Notes: generated from the sequence alone by a model not told the origin. A stretch of DNA of 64,000 nucleotides from Verrucomicrobiota bacterium (GCA_022709905.1 JAKLHY010000005.1:1-64000); one strand, 5' to 3'. Positions 20,809-31,700 are shown, counted from the first letter of the stretch. Translations and numbers: made by a program.

Positions 20809-22006
20809 AACGATAAACACGCGGACCCCAGCCGCGGCGGCGCCTCAAGCCCCAAGCCAATCCCATGAAGGGCAATCCCACGCCCGCCAATCCGAGAAAC
20901 CACCGGCAGCCCCAAGCCGCCGGAAACGACCAATCCCGGCTGTAATGCCATCCGGCGGCCACCCCGATGTTGATCAGGGCCATCGGCAAAAGCAACTTCC
21001 AGCAAAAACTCATCAGCTGATCGGCCCGCAACCGCGGCAGTGTCCCTCGCAGCCAGATAAACACAAACAACAGCCCCATCAGCTTGATCCCGAACCAGAC
21101 ATAGGACGGAATGAACTGAAGCCCCGGGAGCGGCGCGCTCCAGGCCCCCAGAAACAACACCACCGCCAGACTGCTCACCGCAAACATGCCGAAATACTCC
21201 GCCATGAAAAAAATCGCATACTTGAACCCCGAGTATTCTGTCATGAATCCGCCGATGATTTCCGATTCGCCTTCCGGCAAATCAAAGGGCGAGCGATTGG
21301 ACTCCGCCAGCGCCGCCGTGAAAAAAGTGAGAAAACCCGCCAGCCCCCAGGGAGTCAGGATGTGCCACTGCGGCACAAAACTCACATACTCCGCCTGGCG
21401 CCGGGCGATCTCCACGAGCGACAGCGAACCGGCCATCATCACGACCGCCACCGTGGAAAGAACCAGCGGCAACTCGAAGCTGATCATCTGCGCGATTGCC
21501 CGGATGGCGCCCAGCAAAGAGTATTTGTTGCGACTCGACCATCCCGCCATGAAGGCCGCCAGTTCGCTCCCCGCGCCTACGGCAAAGAAGAACAGGAGTC
21601 CCGCGTCCAACGGCATCGGGGTCATCTCGCGTCCGTAGGGAATGACAGCAAAAGCCAGGGTGACCGGCGCCAGCATCACAATAGGCGCCAGGAAATGCAC
21701 GATCTTGTCCGCCCGCGCCGGAACGATGTCCTCCTTCGTGAGCATCTTGATGCCATCGGCCGCCGGCTGCAACAACCCGAACGGCCCGACCCGGTTTGGT
21801 CCCGGGCGGTTTTGGATTCTGCCTAGGCCCTTTCGCTCGAGAATCGTCGTCACCGCAAAGAGCGTGGCGAATCCCCCCACCAGGGCGGCGGCCTGCAGCA
21901 GGGCCTGAATCCACGGCCGCCATGCGGGCTCGAACCACCCCGTCAACCATGCGCCCAGGTTCACGATCCAAAACTCGGGGTCAGTTACTGCCAAGATCGT
22001 TTGCAT
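20798..22006 (-). CDS. nuoH: NADH-quinone oxidoreductase subunit H
   Basis: A membrane subunit of complex I lining the quinone chamber, with about 8-9 helices. Signature parts are ERKGLGRIQNRPGPNRVGPFG, a DGIKMLTKEDIVP segment, ELPLVLSTVAVVMM, NRSPFDLPEGESEIIGGF and WLRGTLPRLRADQLM. The start is placed at 22006 (MQTILAV), 22 bases after nuoI. The frame stays open 40 codons further upstream, but that stretch overlaps nuoI and reads as Arg/Pro-rich shadow sequence. Confidence 0.95.
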   Translation of the reverse strand: MQTILAVTDPEFWIVNLGAWLTGWFEPAWRPWIQALLQAAALVGGFATLFAVTTILERKGLGRIQNRPGPNRVGPFGLLQPAADGIKMLTKEDIVPARADKIVHFLAPIVMLAPVTLAFAVIPYGREMTPMPLDAGLLFFFAVGAGSELAAFMAGWSSRNKYSLLGAIRAIAQMISFELPLVLSTVAVVMMAGSLSLVEIARRQAEYVSFVPQWHILTPWGLAGFLTFFTAALAESNRSPFDLPEGESEIIGGFMTEYSGFKYAIFFMAEYFGMFAVSSLAVVLFLGAWSAPLPGLQFIPSYVWFGIKLMGLLFVFIWLRGTLPRLRADQLMSFCWKLLLPMALINIGVAAGWHYSRDWSFPAAWGCRWFLGLAGVGLPFMGLAWGLRRRRGWGPRVYRYAE

Positions 22007-22028
22007 GCGAGATCGCGGGGGGGGTCGA

Positions 22029-22601
22029 TTATTGCGGGGGTTGACCGGGCCCGGCGGTGGCGCCGGCCGCTGGCTTCTCCTTGGCCGCCTGCTGCTGGCG
22101 CGCCTGTTCCAACTCCGCGTCCACAAGCGAGGCCTCCGTCGGATGGATCTGGCGATAGTAGGCGTTAGGCTTGGCTAGATCGCGCTTATGCAGCAACAAT
22201 CCCTCGAACCGGTTGCTCCGGCTCAGTTCGTATTCCTGATCCATTTTGATGGCATCGAAGGGGCAGACCTCGACACAAATCTGGCAGCTCATGCAGACCG
22301 AGATATCAATGTCGAAAAGATGCGGGTGCTTCCGCGGCCGGCCGCGTTCGTCTTTCTCCGGCACAATGTAAATGCATTGGGGCGGGCATTCTTTTTCGCA
22401 GATCTTGCATGCCACGCATCGCAGGCCCTTTTCAGGATCGTCCCCGTCGTAGACCAGAAACGGGAAATTCCGGTTGTTTTCAGGAGTCGGTCGTTTTTGC
22501 TCGGGATACTCGACTGTGACCAGGCGACTCTTGTGAAAATAGCTCCCGAAAAAATTCCTGGCCGTCACCCGCAATCCCTTGATAATGCCCTGGCCCCACA
22601 T
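22029..22601 (-). CDS. nuoI: NADH-quinone oxidoreductase subunit I
   Basis: A ferredoxin-like peripheral subunit holding clusters N6a and N6b. Two CxxCxxCxxxCP motifs are at C62-C72 (CVACKICEKECP) and C103-C113 (CMSCQICVEVCP). The start is taken at 22601 ([10 protein letters not shown]), where ATG overlaps the TAA of nuoD by one base. The open frame extends 26 codons upstream, but that part lies inside nuoD. The C-terminus carries an Ala/Pro/Gln-rich tail of about 25 residues not needed for the fold. Confidence 0.95.
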   Translation of the reverse strand: MWGQGIIKGLRVTARNFFGSYFHKSRLVTVEYPEQKRPTPENNRNFPFLVYDGDDPEKGLRCVACKICEKECPPQCIYIVPEKDERGRPRKHPHLFDIDISVCMSCQICVEVCPFDAIKMDQEYELSRSNRFEGLLLHKRDLAKPNAYYRQIHPTEASLVDAELEQARQQQAAKEKPAAGATAGPGQPPQ

Positions 22602-23791
22602 TAGCGATCCACCTCCCCCAGGACGATGTCGATACTCCCCAGGATAATGACTACATCGGCCAGCTTGTGGCCCAGGCACAGATCCTCCAATACCGTCAGG
22701 TTGATCAGACTGGGCGGGCGGATGCGATATCGGTAAGGATTCGCGGAGCCATCGCTGATCAGGTAAAAGCCGAGTTCGCCCTTTGGGGCTTCGATTCGTC
22801 CGTAGGCTTCGCCTGGCTTTGGCTTGAAATTACGGATCTTGACCTTGGGATCCAAGATTGGCCCCTCGGGAAGGTCACGCATGGCCGCTTCGAGGATCCT
22901 CAGCGATTCCCGCATCTCGAGCAACCGCATCATGAACCGATCGTAGCAGTCTCCGTGATCCCCCAACGGCACCCGAAACTCAAAACGGTCATAGATCCCG
23001 TAATGGTCCACCTTCCGGATGTCGTAGTTCACTCCACTGGCCCGCAAGACGGGACCCGTGATGCTGGCATGGATCGCCAGTTCCCGGGGCAACACGCCCA
23101 CTCCCTGCAACCGGGCCATCAGGATCTCGTTCGTGGTCAACAACTGCTCGAACTCATCGAGAAAAGGCCCGAAGCCGCCTGTAACCTGTCTGACCTGATC
23201 GAGCCAGCCTGCCGGCAAATCAACCCGACACCCTCCGAACCGCATGTAATTGCACATCATCCTCGAGCCGCTCAGGGATTCGAACAGGTCCAGGATTTTC
23301 TCGCGTTCGCGGAACGCATACATCAACGGCGTGCCCATCGCCCCCAGGTCTTGCAGTAAAAACCCCATCAGACACGCATGATTTTGCAGCCGCGTCAGCT
23401 CGCCCAAAATCACTCGCAGGTATTCCGCCCGTTCCGGCACGGTGAGCCCGGCCAGTTTCTCGACCGCCAGGGCATAGGCCCAATTGTTGGTCATCGAACA
23501 AAAATAATCGAGCCGATCTGTGTAAGGCATCGAAGACAAATAGGTTGTCTTTTCCGCGATCTTTTCGTGGTTTCGATGCAGATAGCCGAAGACCGGCTTG
23601 AGGCGCACCACCGTCTCGCCGTCCAGGGCGACATCCATTCGAAACACCCCGTGCGTCGATGGATGCTGCGGCCCCATCGAAATTTCGAGCACTCCTTGGC
23701 CCTCGGAATCCTCCCTCTCCGCCTTTTGGAAACGATAGCGCCGGTTCTCGGTTTCGAGATTCGATCGGTTGGGATGCACAAAATCCACCAT
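22601..23791 (-). CDS. nuoD: NADH-quinone oxidoreductase subunit D
   Basis: The 49-kDa quinone-site subunit of complex I (396 aa), not fused to NuoC. The quinone-site motif is in [16 protein letters not shown], with [27 protein letters not shown]-type sequence ([11 protein letters not shown]) and the C-terminal [12 protein letters not shown] typical of NuoD. The lack of the N-terminal hydrogenase Ni-binding cysteines separates it from NiFe hydrogenase. It starts 6 bases after nuoC ends. Confidence 0.96.
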   Translation of the reverse strand: MVDFVHPNRSNLETENRRYRFQKAEREDSEGQGVLEISMGPQHPSTHGVFRMDVALDGETVVRLKPVFGYLHRNHEKIAEKTTYLSSMPYTDRLDYFCSMTNNWAYALAVEKLAGLTVPERAEYLRVILGELTRLQNHACLMGFLLQDLGAMGTPLMYAFREREKILDLFESLSGSRMMCNYMRFGGCRVDLPAGWLDQVRQVTGGFGPFLDEFEQLLTTNEILMARLQGVGVLPRELAIHASITGPVLRASGVNYDIRKVDHYGIYDRFEFRVPLGDHGDCYDRFMMRLLEMRESLRILEAAMRDLPEGPILDPKVKIRNFKPKPGEAYGRIEAPKGELGFYLISDGSANPYRYRIRPPSLINLTVLEDLCLGHKLADVVIILGSIDIVLGEVDR

Positions 23792-23797
23792 GGCCGG

Positions 23798-24421
23798 TTA
23801 TCGCGGGAAATGCCCCTTCGCCTTGGTCAACACCTCGCCGTGGGGCGTCGGCTCGTATTCGTAGTCGTCCGGTTCGACGTAATCCCTTCGCATCGGGTGA
23901 TCCAGAAACTCGGGCCACATCAGCAAACGGCGCAAATCGGGATGCCCCTCGAATACGATCCCGTACAAGTCGTAGACTTCCCGTTCCTGAAGCTCCGCTC
24001 CCCGATAGACCGGCGTTAACGAGGGCACCCGGACATCGTCGGTTCGATTTCCGGTCCGCAATCGCAGCACCACCGGACCCTGCTGCAACTCCATCGAATA
24101 CAGATGATAGACGACTTCCATATAACCGGGTTCAACCCTTTCCACGGTTTGCTCAAACTCTTGTTCTACTTCGTCCACCACTTTCTTCACCAGGACGACC
24201 TCGGACACGCGTTTCTCGAGCCAATCCACCCCCGTGACATTCGAGGCGTAGTCCAAACGCAACCGGCTATCATCCCGCAAAAACCTGGCCACCGCCACTG
24301 CGCTCGCCGAATCCACCCTGAGCGAATCGGGATTCCCCGCGCTGCCATTGGCAACAACCGCCAGCTTCGCGCCGGGCACAGCCGCTTCCGCTCGGGTCTT
24401 GATCTGTTCCAGGGTTTCCAT
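23798..24421 (-). CDS. nuoC: NADH-quinone oxidoreductase subunit C
   Basis: The 30-kDa peripheral subunit (207 aa). Signature: ELQEREVYDLYGIVFEGHPDLRRLLM followed by DHPMRRDY. The N-terminal half has the usual alpha/beta domain. It lies between nuoB (24-base gap) and nuoD. Confidence 0.95.
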   Translation of the reverse strand: METLEQIKTRAEAAVPGAKLAVVANGSAGNPDSLRVDSASAVAVARFLRDDSRLRLDYASNVTGVDWLEKRVSEVVLVKKVVDEVEQEFEQTVERVEPGYMEVVYHLYSMELQQGPVVLRLRTGNRTDDVRVPSLTPVYRGAELQEREVYDLYGIVFEGHPDLRRLLMWPEFLDHPMRRDYVEPDDYEYEPTPHGEVLTKAKGHFPR

Positions 24422-24445
24422 TGCTGGATACTCACTGATCTTGGG

Positions 24446-25060
24446 TCACTCTTTTCGTTCCAAAACCGGCGGCCGCCAAACCTCCGGATTGGATGACGGC
24501 TCCAAGTCATGAGCGCCAAAATGCGGAATGGGATACTCGCCTGGCACATCCGATTTCGTGTGGGGCGCCCGTCCGGGTCCACGCAACGCCTGGCTGGCCA
24601 CCTTCTTTTGCAGCGTGATCAACGCGTGGAGCAACGCCTCGGGACGCGGCGGACATCCCGGAATGTGAATGTCCACAGGCACATACCGATCGATGCCCTT
24701 AAGGACATTGTATCCCTGCTTAAACGGCCCTCCCGATATCGCACAAGCCCCCATCGCAATCACGTACTTGGGTTCCGGCATCTGGTTGTACAACCGAACA
24801 ACCTGCGGCGCCATCTTCTTGGTCACCGTCCCCGCCACAATCATCAGATCGGCCTGCCTCGGCGAAGGCCGAAAAACCTCGGATCCGAATCGCGAGATGT
24901 CAAATCGCGCCATCGACGCTGCGATCATCTCGATGGCGCAACAGGCCAGCCCAAATCCCAACGGCCAGAGTGAATTGCTCCGTCCCCAATTATAAAGGGC
25001 TTCGATCGAGGTCACCCACACCCCTTGAGAGCTCAAGCTGTTGCTAAGCTTTTCGTCCAT
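24446..25060 (-). CDS. nuoB: NADH-quinone oxidoreductase subunit B
   Basis: The PSST subunit carrying cluster N2 next to the quinone site (204 aa). Ligands are the tandem cysteines in [10 protein letters not shown], then MGACAISGG and [14 protein letters not shown]. The C-terminal extension of about 40 residues ([14 protein letters not shown] onwards) is charged and family-variable. Spacing to nuoA is 6 bases. Confidence 0.96.
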   Translation of the reverse strand: MDEKLSNSLSSQGVWVTSIEALYNWGRSNSLWPLGFGLACCAIEMIAASMARFDISRFGSEVFRPSPRQADLMIVAGTVTKKMAPQVVRLYNQMPEPKYVIAMGACAISGGPFKQGYNVLKGIDRYVPVDIHIPGCPPRPEALLHALITLQKKVASQALRGPGRAPHTKSDVPGEYPIPHFGAHDLEPSSNPEVWRPPVLERKE

Positions 25061-25066
25061 AGTGGA

Positions 25067-25444
25067 TTATTGCCAGCGAAGCCCCCCTTTTCTCCATGCC
25101 CAGATCAGGCCTTCCAATAACAGCAGGATGAACACCGCCATTGCCAGAAATGCTCCAACGCTCAAACCCTGAAACGCGACAGCAAACGGCAACAAAAACA
25201 CGGTCTCCACATCGAAGACCAGAAAGACAATGGCGTAAATATAGAAATCCGAACGAAACCGGATCCAGGAATCGCCTTTGGATTCCAGACCGCACTCAAA
25301 AGTCGAGTTTTTGACCGGCCCGCTTTTGGGAGGACTGGTCCACCGGGACCAAACATAAGCTAAAGCCAAGGGGATCAGGGGGAAAACGACGGCTACCAGG
25401 AGGAAAACGGCCAGAAACAGGTAACCAGGAGCGTCGCCGTTCAT
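25067..25444 (-). CDS. nuoA: NADH-quinone oxidoreductase subunit A
   Basis: A small membrane subunit with three helices (125 aa). The conserved loop after the first helix reads FECGLESKGDSWIRF, with the cysteine used as a conformational marker in complex I. The second helix carries IVFLVFDVETVFLLPFAVAF. It lies 9 bases after the small gene that opens the operon. Confidence 0.95.
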   Translation of the reverse strand: MNGDAPGYLFLAVFLLVAVVFPLIPLALAYVWSRWTSPPKSGPVKNSTFECGLESKGDSWIRFRSDFYIYAIVFLVFDVETVFLLPFAVAFQGLSVGAFLAMAVFILLLLEGLIWAWRKGGLRWQ

Positions 25445-25453
25445 CGGAAGGGA

Positions 25454-25738
25454 TCAGTTGCAGTCGTTCTCTTTCGGAATATGTCTCTTGAGGCCCACAG
25501 AATGGGCGACATCCTCGAATTCCTCCGAACTGACGGTATCGAGTGTTTTGCCTTTGGAGGCCAGTTTTTCGTTAATCTTCACCGCCTTTTCGACCATGCA
25601 CTCATGAGTCTCCTGGGTGCCCCCCACCAGGGCGAAATTGGGTCCCGTGGTCACCCGTTTGTGGCCGTCGGAATCCAAACCCACCCCGAGCAAAACCTTT
25701 CGCTGACGTCTTTTGTTCTTTTTGGGCGCTTCAGCCAT
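25454..25738 (-). CDS. Small conserved-looking soluble protein heading the nuo operon
   Basis: A 94-residue protein with a basic N-terminus (KKNKRRQRK), a segment VGLDSDGHKRVTTGPNFALVGGT and a helix HECMVEKAVKINEKLASKG. There are no membrane helices and only two cysteines, far apart. No family was recognised. Its stop is 9 bases from the nuoA start, so co-transcription is likely, and a role in complex I assembly or regulation is possible on position alone. The coding frame is clean and the composition matches its neighbours. Confidence 0.72.
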   Translation of the reverse strand: MAEAPKKNKRRQRKVLLGVGLDSDGHKRVTTGPNFALVGGTQETHECMVEKAVKINEKLASKGKTLDTVSSEEFEDVAHSVGLKRHIPKENDCN

Positions 25739-25861
25739 TCGCCAAACCTAAGTTCTCCCCCGTGCAAGTCAAGCCCATGAGCAACGAATTCGAGCCCTAT
25801 CTTCACTTGCTATTGCATTTCTCTCACACTGCGTTAACTAATACAGCAATAATGCCGATGA

Positions 25862-25996
25862 GATCAGGGCCGTAAGGGCCTTTCGGATTACTTGGCGCAT
25901 AACAACCAGCTCAAAGAAAATTGGTATAAAGTCATGCCCGATGAATCGTGCACGGCGCGCGCTATCGGATTCTATGAAAAATGGACTGTAAATTGA
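25862..25996 (+). other. Startless reading frame, possible gene remnant
   Basis: In the 242-base gap before the signalling locus, one frame runs stop to stop for 44 codons and reads like protein (DYLAHNNQLKENWYK, then a stretch ending FYEKWTVN). It has no convincing start and overlaps the first 16 bases of the next gene in another frame. It may be the tail of a decayed gene; no family was recognised. The rest of the gap (25739-25861) shows nothing certain. Confidence 0.25.
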
Positions 25997-28767
25997 AGCT
26001 ACTGGCTATTGAAGCTCCTCAGGACAACCAGATCTCTCTGAAAGCGGTTGTGGGCGATCGGATGCCCAAGGCCACTGTCCTGACAGCCTCGAGTGGCCCA
26101 CAAGGGCTCGAACTGGCCCGTGCGGAAGATCCTGATGTCATCCTGCTCGATATCGTGATGCCTGGCATGGACGGCTATGAGATCTGCCGAAAACTCAAAG
26201 CGGATCCTTGTCTGCAAACGATTCCGGTGGTTTTCCTGACGGCGTTGAAAACCGATCGCGAAAGCCGCATCAGGGCCTTGGAAGCCGGTGCGGAAGGATT
26301 CCTCTCCAAACCGTTCGACGAAATGGAGTTGCTTGCCCAGATCCGGGCCATGGCCAAGATCAAAGTCCTGAGTCAGCTGCGTCGAAATGAACAAAGCCTT
26401 GGGCTCCTTTTCAACACTGGCAACGACGCCGTCTTTGTGCATCGGATGGATGGCGTGACCCCCGGCACGTTTACCGAGGTCAATGAGGTCGCCTGCCAAC
26501 GCCTGGGATACACCCGAACTGAATTCCTGCGGCTGTCACCTCAAGACATTGACGCGGGGGAATTAACCGAGGTCATACGCCAGGCTGTGAACAAGATTGC
26601 CGCCAGCGGCCATGCTGTGTTCGAGTCAGTCCATGTAAGCAAGTCCGGGGTGAGGATCCCCGTGGAAATCACCAGCAGGGCCTTCGAGAGCGGAGGCGAG
26701 GGGTACGTGTTGTCGATCGCCCGGGATATCACCGATCGGAAGCGGGCCGAGTTGGAGCGCGAGGTGACCCTCGAACTGCTTCGTTTTGCCAACCTCAGCC
26801 AGACCACCCGCGAGCTGGTCCATTCGGCGATCACCTTCTTTCAAAAACAGTCCGGCTGCGAAGCGGTCGGAGTGCGCCTGCGCCAGGGCGAGGACTTTCC
26901 CTATTACGAAACCCACGGTTTTCCGGACGAGTTCGCCCGCTTGGAGACCCATCTCTGTGCCCGTGACGCGGCCGGCGAATTGATTCGGGATTCCAACGGC
27001 AATCCGATGCTCGAATGCATGTGCGGCAACGTGATCTGCGGCCGGTTTGATCCCCGCCTGCCGTTCTTTACTCCGGGGGGCACGTTTTGGACGAATAGCA
27101 CCAGCCAGCTGCTGGCCAGCACTAACGAGGCCGATCGCCAGGCTCGCACCCGGAACCGCTGCAACGGCGAAGGCTACGAATCCGTGGCCTTGTTTCCGTT
27201 GCGCGTCGGCGACGACCGCCTCGGATTGCTCCAACTGAATGATCGACGCCCCGGCCGTTTCAATCCTGAGACCATTGCCCTCTGGGAGCGGCTCGCCGGC
27301 AATCTCGCCGTGGCGCTATCCAAGCTCCAGACAGACGAGGCCCTTCGGGAAAGCGAACAACGCCACCGCACCATCCTACGAACCGCCATGGACGGATTCT
27401 GGCGCGTCGACCTGCGGGGGCGCCTGATCGAGGTCAATGACGCCTATTGCAGAATGAGCGGCTACAGCGAAGCCGAACTGCTCACCATGAGCATCGCCGA
27501 AATCGAGGCCGCCGAATCCCCCGTCGATACATCCAGCCATCTGCAGAAAGTGATCACCCTGGGTGAAGACCGTTTCGAGTCGATTCACCGCCGCAAAGAT
27601 GGCAGCTGTTTTCCCGTCGACGTGAGTGTCCAATACAAACCCGCCGAAAACGGTCAGCTGGTCGTATTCCTCAGAGATATCGCAGACCGCAAGGAAATGG
27701 AGAAGAGGTTGCGCCAAAACGAAGCCCGATATCGCGCCCTCGTCGAGCACGCCCCGATTGCGATCTTTGTCAATCGCTCGGACCAGGTGACACTGGCGAA
27801 CCAGGAATGTCTCCATCTGTTCGGCGCCCAGGCGCAAAAGCAATTACTTGGCAAATCGCCCTTAGAATTGTTCCACCCCGAGGACCATGCGCGTGTCCGT
27901 CAACGGATTCATGTGCTCCGAGATCTGGGAAGGCCCGTGGCTGCCGCCGAGGAAAAAATCATCCGCCTGGATGGCACTCCCGTAGACGTGGAAGTCAGCG
28001 CCGCTCCGTTCGAGGATGAGGGGATTAACTCGATCCATGTGGTCCTCCGCGACATCAGTGAACGCAAGCGGGCCGAGGATCGCTTGCGTCGTCAAATCGC
28101 CCTTACGGCAGCCATAAACGAGATTCTCCAGGCTTCACTGCATGCGAAGACGGAGACTGAAGTCGCTCGCATCGGACTTTCCGAAGCGCAGAGGCTCACG
28201 GGAAGCACGTGCGGTTGGATCGGCGAGCTCAATCCAACGGGGCGACTGGATACCATTGCTTTCAGCGTCCGGAAGGGGGTGTCGTTTGAACATGCCGGCG
28301 AGCTCGAGGCGCAAGTCAACGACATGAAGTCGCGAGGCATCTTCGGACAGGTTCTGGAAGACGGAAGGTCCCTCATCGCGAATGAGCCCGGAAAACATCC
28401 CAGCCGCGTTGGGCTCCCGAAGGAACATCCCGAGCTCAGCAGCTTCTTGGGGATTCCCGTGAAACAGGAGGGCCGCACCATCGGCATCATTGCCCTGGGT
28501 AACAAGCCTTCGGACTACACGCCACACGATCAGGAGGCCATCGAAACCCTCTCCATCGCATTGGTCGAAGCCATTCAACGCAAACGGGCCGAAGTGAAAA
28601 CGGCCGCCCCAAACGAGGAACTTCGACGATGGCATGACCTCACTCTTGGCCGCGAAGACCGCGTGCTTGAGTTGAAACGCGAGATCAACGCGCTGCTGCT
28701 CAATGCCGGTCAACCGCTCCGCTACCCCAGCGCCATCGAGGGAACCAATCCCACCGCTCCTGCATGA
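25981..28767 (+). CDS. REC-PAS-GAF-PAS-PAS-GAF sensory protein without kinase domain
   Basis: A 928-residue cytoplasmic sensor. A receiver domain (about 5-125) has the phospho-acceptor in VILLDIVMPGMDG, the threonine VFLTAL and the lysine LSKPFD, but the usual DD pair near its start is E-A (LLAIEAPQDN). PAS (about 140-260), a cysteine-rich GAF (about 265-450, with CMCGNVICG and TRNRCNGEGYESVALFPL), PAS, PAS and a second GAF (about 705-865) follow. It ends with the tail RVLELKREINALLLNAGQP seen in many PAS/GAF proteins. No HisKA, HATPase, GGDEF or other output domain is present, so it probably acts by contact with the kinases encoded next. No ribosome site is obvious at the ATG. Confidence 0.85.
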   Translation: MDCKLKLLAIEAPQDNQISLKAVVGDRMPKATVLTASSGPQGLELARAEDPDVILLDIVMPGMDGYEICRKLKADPCLQTIPVVFLTALKTDRESRIRALEAGAEGFLSKPFDEMELLAQIRAMAKIKVLSQLRRNEQSLGLLFNTGNDAVFVHRMDGVTPGTFTEVNEVACQRLGYTRTEFLRLSPQDIDAGELTEVIRQAVNKIAASGHAVFESVHVSKSGVRIPVEITSRAFESGGEGYVLSIARDITDRKRAELEREVTLELLRFANLSQTTRELVHSAITFFQKQSGCEAVGVRLRQGEDFPYYETHGFPDEFARLETHLCARDAAGELIRDSNGNPMLECMCGNVICGRFDPRLPFFTPGGTFWTNSTSQLLASTNEADRQARTRNRCNGEGYESVALFPLRVGDDRLGLLQLNDRRPGRFNPETIALWERLAGNLAVALSKLQTDEALRESEQRHRTILRTAMDGFWRVDLRGRLIEVNDAYCRMSGYSEAELLTMSIAEIEAAESPVDTSSHLQKVITLGEDRFESIHRRKDGSCFPVDVSVQYKPAENGQLVVFLRDIADRKEMEKRLRQNEARYRALVEHAPIAIFVNRSDQVTLANQECLHLFGAQAQKQLLGKSPLELFHPEDHARVRQRIHVLRDLGRPVAAAEEKIIRLDGTPVDVEVSAAPFEDEGINSIHVVLRDISERKRAEDRLRRQIALTAAINEILQASLHAKTETEVARIGLSEAQRLTGSTCGWIGELNPTGRLDTIAFSVRKGVSFEHAGELEAQVNDMKSRGIFGQVLEDGRSLIANEPGKHPSRVGLPKEHPELSSFLGIPVKQEGRTIGIIALGNKPSDYTPHDQEAIETLSIALVEAIQRKRAEVKTAAPNEELRRWHDLTLGREDRVLELKREINALLLNAGQPLRYPSAIEGTNPTAPA

Positions 28768-28780
28768 GTCCTTTCCTAAC

Positions 28781-31700
28781 ATGCCCATCGCGGCCTCTGC
28801 TCCTGTGAAACACTCGAAGCGCTTCTGGAACATCGCGGGCTTGTTCACTCTGGTTTTTGCCGCGACGATGTTGGTCGGATGGCAATACAGCCTGTCTTAT
28901 CAGAACCAGCTCCTCACCCAACAGCGGGCAAAAATCCAAGGCCGGCTAAATGAAATTGGCGCCTCTCTCACCTCGGCAATCCACCGGCGGCAATCCATCC
29001 TCACGGCATTGGCCGCCTTTGTTGAACTCCATGCCAAGGACGATTCAATTCATCAGAAATTCGAGATCTATGCGGCCGGTCTGCTGGCAGACGATACCGT
29101 CGTTCGCGCTATCCAGATCATGCCGATCAACGGCTCCAACCTGGTGTATCCCGCCAGCAATAATGCCGCTGTCCTCAACCGACGATTAACGGATTTGCTC
29201 GAGGACGACCGTCCGTCCGTCCGAGCCGATGTTCAACAGACCATTCAATCCCGCAGGATAACGGTCAGCGATCCCTACGAACTGCGCCAAGGCGGAAAAG
29301 GCGTGGTGGCGCGGCTGGCCATTTTCCAGGCCGATCAGCTCTCGGGCTTGGCGACCACCATCCTCGATCTCGATGCCCTCCTCGATTTGCCCGGAATCCA
29401 CCCTCCCGCCTACGGACTCCAAATCACCCTCACCGACTCCGTGGGACAGCTGTTCCACGGAGATCCGCAGACTTCGACCGATCATCCGGTCACCTATGCT
29501 GTTCACCTGCCCAGCCGCCACTGGACCTTGGCCGCTCTGCCAAAATCCGGCTGGCATGCCGATGTCCAACCTACCATCGCATCCGTCCGACTGTCGGTCT
29601 TTCTGATCGCCCTTTTGTCGGGCGGGCTGGCCAGCGTCATTGCCAGACGGGAGTCCGTTTTGGCCTCAACCGTCCAAACTCGCACTCGTCAATTGGACGC
29701 ATTCCAGGAGGATTTTCGTGTGCTCTTCGAACAGGCGATCGAAGGCATCATTATTGAGGACAGCCAGGGAAGATGCCTCCAGGCAAATCCTGCGTGCTGC
29801 TCACTCCTCGGTTTCACGCCACACGAGATCCTGCAAATCCGCCCGCGCGATCTCTTCGTCCTTGATGATCCATCGACCGTCACCGCCCCATTCGAGAATC
29901 TGGATCCGGGTCAGACCTTCGTCGGCGAGTGCCGCGTGCGACACAAGGGCGGGGCTGTCATCGACGTCGAGCTGAGCGCCCGAAAACTGCCCGGCGGACG
30001 AGCCCAGCTTTTTTTGCGCGATATCACCGAACGCAAACAGGCCGAGGCGCGCGAACTCGCCTCGAAAAGTGAGATGGCACGCATGCTGGCCGAGGCCGAA
30101 GTCTCCCGTCAAGCCCTGCTCAGCCTGCTCGAGGATCAGAAGAAGACCGAGGCCGCCCTCCGCGAGAACGAGGCCTTGCTCCGAATCGCCGGGCGCATGG
30201 CGCGCCTGGGAGGATGGATCGTCAATCTCAAAACAAATCAGGTCATCTGGTCCGAGGAGGTGGCCGCCATCCATGAAGCGCCACCCGATTACTCTCCCGG
30301 CGTCGAGGCAGGCATGAGCTTTTATGCGCCTGAGTTTCGAGAGAAGATCGCCCGCGTTTTTGATGCCTGCGCCCACGCGGGCATTCCTTATGACGAAGAA
30401 ATGGAAATCATCACCGCCCGCGGCCATCGGGTCTGGGCTCGAACCATCGGGGAGGCGATTCGCGACAACACCGGACGGATCACCCATGTGCAAGGCGCCT
30501 TCCAGGACATCACCGAGCGCAAACGCGCCGACCAGGAACGCCAACGGCTCCTGGATCTCGAACACACCGCGCGAACTGCCGCCGACGAAGCCACTCAACG
30601 CCTCACCCAGATTCTGGGTCGCATCAGCGACGGTTTCGGCTCTCTGGACCGGAATTGGCATTATGTATTCGTTAACGACAAGCTCGCCCAGATGGTGGGT
30701 CGCCGCCGCGAGGACTTAATCGGTCACAACATTTGGACGGTGTTTCCCGAGGCCATCGGCAGCCCGGTTCATCACGCATACCACCAGGCCATGGCCGATC
30801 AACGGACCACCGAACTCGAGCACTATTACGCTCCCTTCAAACGCTGGTTCCTTCACCGTTTTTATCCATCTCCCGAGGGGCTCACCGTGTTCAGCCGGGA
30901 TATTACCGAGCGCAAACAAGCCGAGGCCGCCCTCCGCGAAACCAATGAATATCTTGACAACCTCTTAAACTATGCAAACGCCCCTATCATTGTCTGGGAT
31001 CCGCAGTTTAACATTACGCGTTTCAATCACGCCTTCGAGTCCCTGACCGGAAGAAGCGCCTCCGAAGTCATGGGCCGTTCTCTCGATCTGCTCTTCCCCC
31101 CGGCCTTGGTCCAAAGCACGATGGAGCTTATCAAAAAAACGCTCGACGGCGAACGATGGGAAACCGTCGAGATCGCCATCCAGCATCGGGACGGGACGGT
31201 TCGGACTGTGCTATGGAATTCGGCCACCGTCCTCGCTCCTGACGCAATAACCCCGGTCGCCACCATTGCCCAAGGACAGGATATTACCGAACGCATAAAA
31301 GCGGAAAAAGAGGTGCGCCGGCTGAATGACGAGCTCGAACAACGGGTCCGCGATCGCACTCTCCAGCTGGAGGCCGCCAATAAGGAACTCGAGGCCTTCA
31401 CTTACTCCGTCTCCCACGACCTGCGCGCCCCCCTGCGGGCGGTCAACGGATACGCGCGGATCCTGTCCCAAGACTACGCCTCCACGCTCGATGTCAGCGG
31501 CCAGCAGGTCCTCGATATCATCCGTTCCGAGGCCCTGCGCATGGGCCAGCTGATCGACGACCTCCTGCAATTCTCCCGGCTGGGGCGTCAAACGCTCCGG
31601 ATCCGCCACACCCCCATGACCGCCCTGGCCCTCGAGGTCTTCACGGAATTGCGGGGGCTCACGCCCGATCGAACGGTCGATTTTCAGCTTGCATCCCTTC

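Noticed and set aside
25739..25810. TTGACT followed after 16 bases by TAGGTT before the nuo operon (minus strand)
   Set aside because: The -10 match is poor and would leave only about six bases before the start codon, so it was not called as a promoter.
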